A stretch of DNA of 64,000 nt from Membranipora membranacea (taxonomy: Eukaryota > Bryozoa > Gymnolaemata > Cheilostomatida > Membraniporidae): NCBI GenBank assembly GCA_914767715.1, contig OU612065.1:25916001-25980000 (forward strand). Direction: 5' to 3'. Below are positions 33,427-45,900 of this stretch, one piece after another; positions within the stretch are counted from its first letter, which is position 1; each line of letters starts with the position of its first letter. The position numbers and the translations under genes were made by a program. The notes beneath the pieces were generated by a model. That model did not search any database and was not told where the DNA came from. It saw only the letters and a list, made by a program, of their open reading frames with translations.

Positions 33427-35060
33427 CTCGCAGCCGGCTCAGTAACGTTCATTCAACAATGATCGTCTTCAGAGTAAAAAACAGCCGCTCAAATACCAGG
33501 GCCAACAACAGATACTGAAAAAATAAACAATCTGCAATCAAATATTTGAGAATTAATGAGCATTACCTTGAACAGGAAAATATCGGACTTACTGGCACTG
33601 GTTTGTGTGCTTCCCATTCACTTCAATTTTGATATTAAAGAGAATTAAAGGTGAGTGAAAAAAACTAGATTGGTGCATTGTTTGTGAGTACAATTTATCT
33701 CAGGAGATAAAGCACTATCATCTATTTGGTTAAAACACAAGCAACTAACAATTGTTCCCTCAAAAATCCTCCAACAATGATATATAGTAGCATCAAGGAG
33801 TTATAGAATTGCTATTTACTCTTTGGTAGCGTCAAGTCAAAGAACTCTTGATAGGCCACTCAGGTGATAGTATCAGAACTCATTATTCAAGAATCACAGT
33901 GTCTCAACAAAGCATGGCAGTAAAGATAATTTTCTTCAGCATACTCTGTAAATAACCTGGGAGTTTCAGCAATTACCATAAATTATTCAACATGATAGAA
34001 TATGTAGCAGGAAAACCAAATATCTAAATTTAACAAAAAAGTGAAAAAGGAAGAACCGCCCTTACGCGTGAGGATCTTATTATAAATGAACGCAAATAAC
34101 AAGATACTGACTCATAGGTATTCTTGTGGGGATTTGACAGGGGCAGCTAAATTAGAAAAATGAGCAGATTATACAACTAGCTCTTGATTTAGTTAGACTT
34201 TGATCAATCAGTCAGTTCCTCTGTAAACAACCAGGTAGGGGTTTACTCATGACCGCAGTTCAAAAAGTAAAAAAGATGAGATAGATAGATTGATATGAAC
34301 ATGTTTATCAGTAGCAAAGATAAAAACATTTGACAATATCAATTATCAGATTATCCATAAACGGAGTGAACCGTCATAAACAAAAACTTTGCCTGTGTAA
34401 TTAAGGCGTGAGACAATCCATACTTCGTATTATTTAAGAGGTCCTGACTGGATATCATCTTGTGAAGCGACAAATTTAAGTCATTTCCTACTGATCTTTG
34501 TCGAGAAAATAAACTTACCAATTCACCAGCTAGCATCTATATGTTTTGGCGATGATGATCTCTGAGTTACTTCACAACATATAATTATTCAATTCAGGAT
34601 GCTGCAGTCTATATTCCGTTAAACCATAAATGAGCATTCAAAATCCCATCAATGCTTATATCCGAGACTCAGCGATGCCCTTGAAATAGAAAGTGCAACT
34701 GTGAAATTAAAATTTCAAACTTGTGTCAGGAGAGCCACGGGACAGGGGTTAGAGTTGTGTGATGGGTCTTCTGTGGTGGAAGAAAACCAATTACAACAAA
34801 TGAGGATAGAAGATGACAGCATTCGGGTAGTTGCCTCTTACAAAACGCCCGCTGTAACTCTTTGACAAAACCAATAGGCCTACCCCATACAAAGGTGACA
34901 AAAAGTTTCAATAATAACTATCTCATCGTAGTTGTAACACTAGTGTGAAATGGAATTAGTGGTTCCTCAGAAATTGCAGACACAATACAACTCCTCAATC
35001 CTCATACAAAAGTTGATCCAAAAGATTTTTGCTGTCACACAAAAATATCAAAATATTTAT

Positions 35061-35173
35061 TTTGTCACCAAGCCTGTCTTGTCAAGTTACCTAGCCTGTC
35101 TTGACAAGCTTTGTTCAAACAAAACTTGTCAAGACAGGCTACTAGTCACCATGATGATGATCATGGTGACAAA
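35061..35173. repeat. Nested palindrome with the CCTGTCTTGACAAG hairpin, copy 1
   Basis: The inner arms TAGCCTGTCTTGACAAG and CTTGTCAAGACAGGCTA (35092-35141) are flanked by outer arms TTTGTCACCA and TGGTGACAAA, with a second palindrome GTCACCATGATGATGATCAT near 35146-35170. The inner hairpin core recurs at 36705-36750. Confidence 0.8.
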
Positions 35174-36105
35174 TTTTACAATCAATTCAACAACATATTA
35201 CTGAATGTACTTGCACTACACCTACCATTAGTGGATAATCTACCAGTAGTAGAGCTAGTGCCACCTCAGTGGATATTCACACAGTTTTATTCCCACAATC
35301 AATGTACCTTTGTGATATTCCAAAAAGAAAACTACCAAAACAAACAATTATTGACAATGAAAGGATTTCCCCAAATTATCTCATCGCTCTTTTAAATCTA
35401 AACCGTGATCATAGAATATATACAGTACGGGGATCATGGGATGCTCCAGTCATAGTTTAGGATATTTGGTAAAGGTCAAAGATATATTAGTGCAGTTCTA
35501 TAATGATTGAACTTCCGGTTAATGACAAGATTGGACTCCTATTTGGCCACCCATTCAGTTAGCCAAAGTTTAGTATCTTAGCTACATTGATAAACAAAAT
35601 GATAAAATGAAAATATTGCTGCTTTGCTTGGCTGTCACAAAAATTAAGACAGTATTGTGCTCCAAATCATCCTGCTTCACATTCATCTGTATTTTTATTC
35701 AATTGAATATGACCCACATACTACCAATACATAAATCACATGCCATAACTGTTGGTTAAGTTGAAAATCCAAGCAAGAAAATGGAGAGTTTTTTTATTCT
35801 TTCTTTCACTGCTTCAGCCAGGCCATGGGACCCTAGATTTTCACCTCGCACCTACCCATTGCTTCCACCATGCCACTATTTGTCCATGACCAGTATCAAC
35901 CAATCAAAGACCAACTGGACTTGGGTGGAAAATGCTGGATATGAGCAAAAATACTGATATGGAAGTCCCATGAGCCAGGTTAAATACTCCTCTATATATA
36001 GGTTGTCAGAGCGTTTATTGAGCATTTGCCATGTCTCCGCCAAAGGCTCTTATAAGTACTGGGCAAGGACTTCCACATTTCCTGACTCTGGTATGCAACC
36101 TGTCA

Positions 36106-36212
36106 CAGGCCATCTGTAGTTGGTGCAAGTCCAGTGTTTGAGTGCCCCAATTGGCGAGGCTCAATTACTGGGGCACTCAACCACTGAACTTGCACCAACT
36201 ACAGAAGGCCTG
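36106..36212. repeat. Hairpin-forming inverted repeat
   Basis: Arms of about 42 bp: CTGTAGTTGGTGCAAGTCCA followed by GTG(T)TTGAGTGCCCCA, and the reverse complement TGGGGCACTCAA... ending TTGCACCAACTACAG. The loop is about 21 bp. Confidence 0.85.
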
Positions 36213-36693
36213 AGCAACCTGTATCCTAGTGTTTTAAATGACTTGGATACATGTTGCATGTCAGAAGGAGCAGGCAATCCCAAAGTGCCACTTGTACGTA
36301 CCTGTCACATGCCTTTGACGAAAGCAATAGATATTGTAGTAAAGATCATTCCATTACTATCAGCGATTGTTTTTCACACTCCAGTTTGTGGGCTAAGCTG
36401 CGCCTCTGCCTCCCAACACTATGACTTCTCCAGTATCAGCAAGGAAGGGTGTTCTAACATTTACAGTTCACCCCTCTCTGCTTCTTTGTTTAACAGGTTA
36501 TATGTAATTTTTTTGGGATGACGTGCCTTAACTGGTCTAGACACACTCACTGCATATGATCTGATATAAAAGGTCCCCAATCACTGCTTTTGGCTCTATG
36601 TGATAACAGATGGATCAAATTTAAAGCTGCTGCTACAAAAATTTTAGTGTTCTAGATCTGACTTGAGCCCATATATCAAGTATAGTTCACCAT

Positions 36694-36762
36694 CATCGAT
36701 ACCGGCCTGTCTTGACAAGCCCCCACCGAACAAAGCTTGTCGAGACAGGCTTCATCGATACC
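36694..36762. mobile_element. Small hairpin insertion flanked by a 10-bp direct repeat
   Basis: The arms GCCTGTCTTGACAAGC (36705-36720) and GCTTGTCGAGACAGGC (36735-36750) form a hairpin. CATCGATACC occurs directly repeated on either side (36694-36703 and 36753-36762), as a target-site duplication would. The core matches the hairpin at 35092-35141. Confidence 0.65.
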
Positions 36763-36989
36763 CGCATGTAAGGCACAGCCTGATTAGGAATATATGATAA
36801 TATTTTGTCTGGATAACACAACTGAATAGTAAACACAGATATTGGAATGTAGAAAAAAACAGGCACATGCCTCTAAGAACAGTCAATTTAATAACAGATC
36901 AGCCACGACACAATGTGTCATTTCTCCTTTTTGCTCGTGTATTTAATTATCAGTTGTATTTTCTTTATGGTTAAAAGTTATATTCTACA

Positions 36990-39900
36990 ATGGGAAACTC
37001 AAACTCAACTCCAGAGCCGGCACCATCAACTGAAAAGCGCAGATCATCACTTTTCCACACCACAGAAGATGACCTTGGCCGACTTGCCAGGATAAAAAAG
37101 GCAGAAGACGCTCGAAAGGAAGCAATCGCTGCTAATACCCATGACAATATCAAGGTACAAGTTAATTGTTTATTGGGAAGGGACAGGTAATATAATTCAT
37201 ATCACATATCATATATCTATTCATGTTTGGGTAATAAAATAAAATTTAAATAATAATAATAATGTTGTACATATTTCATGATGGTATTTGATGATGATAG
37301 TAATACAACTTGAATAGACTAAGAAAAGTCTCATGAGCTGTCATCATCAACATTCCTGCATTCAAGCTTAGAGAATATAACATTTGTTCTCGATCTCAGA
37401 GCTCGGTTTCCGTAGGCCATGAGTATTTTTCTTGTTTGTATACATTTTGTGAATGGTGGGATCTACCTATAATTATGCAGGAGAATCAGCAATTACTGAA
37501 GAAGCTGTTTAAGAGACTCGATCCCACTGTCTCCAGAGCAAACACAGACGTCCAAGGAGAGGTACAGATATCTCTCAAATATGATCTCAACAACTCCAGA
37601 CTTCTCATCAATGTGATAAAGTGCAGAGATCTCGGTCTGAACAGCATCTCAGGCAAAACAGCTCAACCATTTGTTGCGGTAAGGTTGTAAGGTATTTTTT
37701 CTTTGTTGTAACTTTTCTTGTTACATTATATACTCTCAGTTGAGTTTCCAAACCAGTCTGCTAGGCAAATGTGATCTGCTCTTTCTGCAATTCAACTTTC
37801 TACTCTTCTGCTTTTTTCAAAAAGCATGGTAATCTACTCATGCCTTTTATTTGTAATTCCCCATCCCCATTCAGTACTCATTCATATTCAAGATTTCAAG
37901 CTATGATTACAATTAAATATCAGAGACCCTCAAGTTAAGGGAACTGGGGTATACATGAAGCCATATACCAATGAACAATATCTTATAACTCAGTGATATT
38001 TAATTGTAATCATAGCTTGAAAAAATTCTGGCGTCCCTCTCGCACTCACCAAAGGTGGTACTGTCTGCTGCTATTAATAACCGCCAAGCTATCTTTATCT
38101 CCATCAAAATCTACTCTTTTTTCACAAAAATATAGTTGGCATCCCTGCCATCATATCACAGAGTTGAAAACATATTTAAGAATTGTCTTCTCTTGAATTT
38201 CAAGATCAAGCAACTCAATCAATTCACCTATGTCAAGTCGCTCGATGTATCAAATACATAGTATTTTGCTATTTTATAGATTTCCCTCTATCCAGATCTA
38301 GATGATGTTGGTGTGAAGCAAACCTCACCATCTAACAAACCCCAAAACCCTGTCTACAATGAGAAATTTGCGTTCTCACTCGAAGAGGTTGCTTTGAATG
38401 ATACGCGTCTCATTGTCAAAGTGATTGACCTTGACCTAGTCAGTAATGATATGGAGTTTCTGGGTGAGGCTGTCATTTCTATGGCTGATTTTGACTTTAG
38501 AGAGTCACCAGTACATACAGCATGGTACACACTGGGCCCAGAGGTAAGTTGTCACAATTTGTAGTGGTGAACTCTGCTCAATCTATGAAATAAGTCGGTT
38601 GCTGCTGTTTTCTTTAGTTTAGAAAAATCTTTAATGATTCTGAATTAAATTTCAAGAAATATGACAAGGTTCAATTACCTTAAAGGTAAATTCCAAGGTC
38701 AAATATGCGCATACCAACATACATTATAGATGCCTCAGTGTTAATAACATTGTATATCTGTGCTATATCATAACAGGGAGTTTGGGAAGCTCATTGGTCA
38801 TAATAAATTTTTCACTTTGGGCATCTAATTTGTAGTTGTCTTCCCATTTTCAATGGGACAAAACAGCATTAGCATTAATTTCAAAGCATATTAGGGTCCA
38901 AGTTCTATGTTCAATTTACCTTGGGCCTTTGTAGTGACAGTTAGCTTCAGGCCTTAGAGTGTGTGAAACTATCACTATTAACTGACACGGATGTCCATAT
39001 GTTTCAGTCTCGACTGCAGTTTAATTTAGATTTAAGAGGCTGCTTGTATATGGTTAGTAAACTATCGATGACATTGTGTTTTTGTTCTATGGTTTAATGT
39101 CCCTTATGGTGGTGGACCAATATTTTGTTACGAACCAAGCGAGATACTATAAATCTTTGTCATATTTGTATAACAGAATTTACAGTATCAACGCTGATAG
39201 TACAACCGTAGACCTTGAATATTTATCAAGGGATATCTCTCCAATCACCGTTCCTGTTGTCTCCCTGCAAGATCACTCATTTGGCTCTGCACTCTATTAT
39301 TTCAATACATCATATACACCATTGTCATCACTATGAGTCAGGCATGTGACACCTCAAATACATCCCATTAAAGTGAATTAAATACTTGGAGGTTAAAATT
39401 CAAAACAGAAGACTTGCTTTGCTTTGAGTCAACTTCCTGTTTTATCCACACACAACTCCATATGGTTCTTTGTAATCTGTGTGATATAAAAGATCGCTTC
39501 TTCTCTGTGTTGGTGGTTGGTACTGATCTTATAAACTATAAACTCCCTTTGCCACTTAAACTGCCAGCTGTGAGTGCACTGAAAACTGATTGGTGTTCCA
39601 TATAATTTATGCCTCATATAATATTAGCAATAGAATTGCGTATTTAAAGTCTGATATCTTCAGTAAAAATTTTTGTTACAGACTGATCTGACTATAACCG
39701 GTGACCTTGAGATTGGCCTTGAATACACGCTGCCACAGACTTTAGCTGTGACAGTCAAAGCTGCTACAAATCTCAAAATGAACTATCAGAGGAAGCCTCC
39801 AAACCCAATGGTGAAAGTCGGTATACCTGGTATTGAACAGATCTCAGTCACTCAGGTAACACACCAGCTGCTGCTGGTTTTATCTGCTTGATTGTCTGAC

Positions 39901-42900
39901 AGTTTTCTGCCCATTGAAAACTTAATTATTTGCAACACTGCAAAAGCAATCAAACTGGTTAAAAAAACAGCCCGGTGCCTCAACTAGCTCTGCTATCGCG
40001 CACATGGACCCCATTTGCTAATTTTATTGCGTTGTAATATTTTAACCCATCAGTGAATGAAACAAATAAATCTAAATCCCGATCCAAATGTGTGCTCTAC
40101 CTATATATCTTGGAGTTGTCTGATAGTTTGTAACACTTTCATGGGCATACAACTTCCAGTGACAGTAAAAAACATTAAAAATCGAATTTGAAAAAACGTG
40201 CTGCGACTCATTTCCTGTGAGTAGTTCTGCGAATTCATTAATGACGTTTACACCAGGTATGCTGTTGTAGGGTCTCTCTTTGTCACCAATAACTGTTTGA
40301 TGATGAACAATTTTAATGAAGTTTTGATGACACGGTGGCCTAATGCGTATACTTTAATTATCCCATCGAGATTGCTATGACAACCCAATGACAGTCTTGG
40401 TTGCATGCTCGCTTGTAGAACATAGAATGTCATGTTTCGACACTGAGTAGCTTGCTTTATTGGTTTTAATGTTATGTTATGGATAATTATTTTCAGACAT
40501 GTCGCCATTCAACTTGAGTATTTCCATCGTTCATTCATACTCCGCTTCCTTGAATTACTATGCTTTACTCTCAAGTATTAAATTTACAGATCACAAAGTC
40601 AATCTCTCGCCTGGCTGATTGTAATGTTTGTTCTTCTCTGTATTTACGTATATCGATGTCTAATACCTCACGGTGATTTTATTTTATTTAGATCTGGTCG
40701 TGATAAACCAGGCGGCTACATCTGATCTGTGGGGCCTGAAAATAAGGCTGGCTGACTTTATGATAATAGGCCTCTTTCTTTCTTTTCCAGATGATATAAT
40801 CACATTAATACTGTTGCTTTGAGGCCGGTTACCTAGGCACTCAATCAAATTACCTTTTTCTCCAGATCATGCGTTTAAGACAACCTGGAAACAATTTATT
40901 TGCTCTTTTGTACAATTCAATCTATGTTTTCACAGCTGCCTCCACATCACAGCTGTAGAAAGACCACTTTCTGTCGTGGATACCGGCCACCACAATGACT
41001 TTCAGTTTGTGAATTCTGGTTCCCTTTCCGGTTGTAGGTTCTGGTTCCCTTTCCGCCACATAAAAGCTTTATATATACGTACTAACAAATTCACGGTCAT
41101 ACCTACCCCGCACATGAATTGAGTGTCAATGCATACCATTCCTAAGTCTCACTTTACAGTGACGCCTGTATGACTGGTTTGGAAGCAGCAAAGCTGTGAT
41201 AATCAGGCTTATAATAAAGGTGAAGCTGTGAAAACTTCGTAATAATTGTCCTATTTCTGACATGTGACTCTGGGTTTAACCTCCAGTTTCCGGCAATAAA
41301 TATATTGCCTCGGCTATTTATTTGAAGATGAGAAGTGGGATGACAAATCCAAACTGGGATGAACAATTCACTTTTGAGGTTCCACATGAAGAACTAAGTA
41401 TGAGGTAATGTCATAATGTTATATATCATTCATTTGTTTATGTGCTTACCTACTTTATTTTTGTTGAAATTGATTTTAAAAGTTCTTATTCGTTAAAAAA
41501 GGGAAAGGGAAACAAATTCTAGGAGGGTTCTTTTTCAAGTGTACTCCAACTTGGCGTGGCTGAAAATGAATTCGCATGTCTGAAATTCCTATAAATCTTT
41601 TTTCTGTTGTAAAATTTGGAGGATAGGAAAAACATGTATTTTTTGCATCGGTCCCTTTCTTTCCTCGTATAAGAACAGCCTGTGCCAGTGCAGGAGCGCT
41701 TACGATAGGAAATATATCATCATTTATCATCTATTAGTTGATTGACATTTTCAATTGTTTTTGGTAATTTGAATTGTCACCTGCCCAAAAGATCAAACAC
41801 CTTACACGCCACATAATGTTCGAGCCAGGCTCCAAATACCTTTATGTAATTTAGGAACTTGAAATTCTCCCAGCGCAGATCTCCAGAGTGAAGGATATTA
41901 GACGCGCCACTTATACATTAACAGGTTTATAGTTTTTCACGAGAGTGCCTTTTGTTTTAGCTTGATATAAAATCTATACTATCAGTATATCCATCTTAAA
42001 TTACCGATGATTGTTATCGCGCGCCGCGCTGCAACGGTGCAACAACAACTCGGAAGACATAAAAGCTCATGCCTTGCTGAGCAGATTTCTGTGACTTTGC
42101 TCGCAGTCTGTGAGAATTTTCCGTCGTCAAGTGGCCAGAAAATTTCACGAGGCGGTCATGGAAAGATCTGCAGCGCGAGGATTGCGATTAGCGCTTGTAA
42201 AATAAGATGGATTATTTAACAGTTGAGCTATTATAAATCTATAATTATACCCAATGCCCCTATTCTTTTCTGCAATCGTTTACCTCCAATGTGAGGTAAT
42301 GAGGTGTAAATTTTAGTTTTTGGAAATGGAAACTTTTCTACTATTTCTATAAATGTGTAAATTTGGCAAATACTGCCTTCAACGCTTTGAAGATAAGAGT
42401 TTTGTACCAGGGTATAATAACCAAACACCTTTTTTACCGAAAATATAAGCCAAGTTTTGTGGAGGAGCTAATAATAATCAAATTAACGCCAGTCATGTCC
42501 CAATTTTGACCTACAAGAGGCTTTCTAAGTTGGAAATTATGTCCTAGCTAGGCTGTGCCCACATATTATTAACAACTTTGCCGGGCTAAAATTATGGTTG
42601 CTTATTCCTTCTCATGTGGTAACAAGCTCTCTTGTCCTTAGTGCTATTATTTAGTGTTTCAGAAAGCCTTGTTTGGCAACAAAACGGTGTTTTCACGGGT
42701 ATAATTGTTGCTGGGAGGATATGGGTAGATTTTTATCTGCCATGTTCGTAAGGGATGCTCTTGTTTATTATATTACTAGTTGTTACAACACACAAGCATA
42801 TCTGATGAACTGGTTGTGTATAATTTGGCCCTAATTATATCAATGTCTGACGTTAGACCTTCGGCAAGACGAGTATAGTTTGTGACATGCAAAATATTAA

Positions 42901-45900
42901 ACATGCAAAATTACCAAACTCGGCATGACAGAAATCTGTGTTTTTCCGGAAATAGGTATTTAATTGTAATTCGTATCTTTTAGTAATTCGCAAATTAAAA
43001 CGGTCAATAAAATAAAACATGAAACATTTGAATTTTTGTGCCAATAACCTTTCATGTAATCAGAAAACATGATCTTTGAAGCATCAACAATGCGATTTAC
43101 ACTGTTAATGTACTACATAAAAATGAATGTGAACAGGCAGGGTGTTGAGTGAATTTTCTCACAAACGGCCTTGCGCCTCTTTGTTTGTGAGAAAGGCCTT
43201 TTCTCACTTTTCTGAATGCCCATCGTATAAGATGATCCCTGGTTGGTTTTTAAGTTACATGATACTGATTAAAAATCAAAAAATTCTCAATCCCGAGGCA
43301 AGTTTAAAATCATTAAGGATCAAATGACGTATAATAATACATAAAAGCGTGTATCATGGCAAATTTTTGTATTCAAAATATAAGTCGGTCATATTACACT
43401 GATGTGGTTTTGGCTTTTTGTCTGCAGACCAAAGTGTACTGAAATTTGTTAACTCCTCTTAGTCTTCTCTGTTGTAACCTTGATGCCTGGCCTTAAGATT
43501 TTTAATTAATAAATCAGTAAATTAACTTAGAGCTATTTATTGCTTCCAAAAATTTCCCGACAAAATCAAGCCCTACTCAAACGGCTGCCCCCAATTACCC
43601 TAGACAAAGCTATGAAGGATTTTAAATGAAAAAGAGTCAATCGGAAATCAATGCGAAAATAATCATTAGCGATGATGGATGCTTGTATAAATTCATCCTG
43701 GATTGGAAATTCGGTGAGAGCATTTTTCTTCAAGCACCACCCTTTTACTATATTCCTGAGGAATTTTTCTGTCAATTGGTCATTGGCGTGATGTTTAGAC
43801 CGGAGGCTGTATATGAACAGTCCTTGTATAAATATTAGTTGGGATTCTACAAAGCCTATCATTATATTTCTATTCCCATGAAGTCACATGGTAAATGGTC
43901 AATGCATGGCCAGACCCATGGAGCCTAACTCTTTAAGTGTATATTGTTACCCCTCTGGCTTAATAACTACTGCAATGGTTTCAAACATAACATTTAATAG
44001 CCGATGGGTATTGAGAGCCGCTCTTCTCAGTCATGCCTTCATTAGTTTAAGGCTCTACCTCTCACGGGCTTGTAACGCTCTGTCGGCTCTACCTCCTTAA
44101 CCTGGCAGGTCACTCCGCTAACCGTTTTCAATTATACGTTGCATTAAAACAAGACCAACCCATAACACAGTAAAATACGAGCACTAATGCTTCATAATCA
44201 TAGCCTATAACATGTTATTAACTATCTTTATATACATTTGTAGCAGAGTAATCCAATTGTACACCACTTATGCCCCTAACTGACAACCAATCCATACCCA
44301 GCTGAGGGGGTTGTTATACTCAGTTAATCGGCCATGTCAGAAAGTAGCAGTTCTCATGAGTCACAATTAATAACGTTTAATTCATTAGGTAACGATGGTT
44401 AATCCTGTTACTTCGGCCAGCAGAGTAGAGACCCTTCTGAGTTTTGCTGCTTACTTCTGGCAGCCAAGTGCCCCGTTACAGTCTGGCAGGCACTCATTAG
44501 ATGACACAGCGAATATGATTAAACCACAAAAACATCGAGGGGTTCCTCCATCGGAATAACACCACGATCGCGGGGGAGGACTTAATATCTGGGATGCTAA
44601 TTTTCAAACCAAACACCTGAATCGAATCATCACCAATTTACCAGAATCCAAACATTAACTTTCTCCTTCATCCATCAATATAAATTTGATTAACTCGGCG
44701 AAAATTTAGGAACATGTGATGTGGTTTTATAAATGAAGCACGGGTGTCTACTTTGCAACCATCTACTGACAGAGAATACCTCTAATTAGTGATGATATTA
44801 CTGGTTTATTATAGTCACCATTGATTTAGTATGACATCTTTTTTATTTTCCAATTAAGTCCCTGGAAGACAAGTTACATCATGAAGAAGTAGCCAGAAAT
44901 ATTTGGGTGTACCTCAATGTAGATTTGATTATACCTTCAAAACATAATGTTGAAGAAAAACACGTGTCATTAATCACCAAAATTTATAAATGTGTGTTCA
45001 GCGAAATAAATAAATTTTTTTATGGCATAGAGAATTTTGGCTTGCGTACGCTGCAGAGTGCAGACTGTTTGATAAACATCGAGGCATTATGGGGAAGTAT
45101 TTACGGTATAAAGTTTTTAAAAGAGTTGTATTTCAGATTCTTTGAATTTCTAGAATATAACTAGAAATATTTTTGACAGTTTTGGTTTATCATGGTTTAT
45201 CACTTTCAATACCGCAGTATGGAGTATCTATACTTTTTCCCCAGGTTAGGAGATATGCAAAAAATGGCATAAAACAGTGAATCAGCTACCCAACTTACAT
45301 CACGCTACCAAAACCTGTTAAAATCTATGTACACTAATGGTCCTTACAACCCTCAATTTCAATTTAATTGTAATTATGTATTTATTTCCCACAACAAGCT
45401 TTTCACAAGTACAGTGTACTTTTAATAGTCAGTACACTTTTTTTTATCGTCATACTGACGGAAAATGGTTGGTCCCGCGTCAACTGAAACTGTTGTATCA
45501 AAACCTGTACCTTTCTAAATTTAATGTTTAGCAAAACAGTTGTAGACTCTATCATTGCCTGATGGAAAGTAAAACTGAATCTCATATATCAAAGCTTGTA
45601 CGTGTTTTACGTAGAACTATTGATGATGTTATTTTCCCCTGCTTTTTTATGAGTTTATTGGCACTGTTTATTGGCTTTCCTTCATTACATAACATGAGGG
45701 CCATACATCAACTGAAACTGTTATGTCAAAGCGTATATCATTATGAGTTTCACATTTCGTAGAAAATTATTTACAACATTACTTCCCCCCTGCTTTCCTG
45801 CATTACATAATATGAAGGGCCATACATCAATTAAAGTTGTTGTACCTTTTTAATTTCACATTACGTAGAAAATTATTGACAACACAATTCATTCCCGCTT

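Larger units (their letters stand above)
33427..36989. other. Divergent spacer between the EGF gene and the C2 gene, with a probable 5' UTR intron
   Basis: No further protein gene is seen in this 3.56-kb stretch. On the minus strand a possible 5' UTR exon ends at a GTAAGT donor (exon base 34519) and could join an acceptor TTTTTTCAG before base 33514. The joined leader would carry a short upstream ORF. The side toward the C2 gene contains three hairpin-forming repeats (35061-35173, 36106-36212, 36694-36762). Confidence 0.45.
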
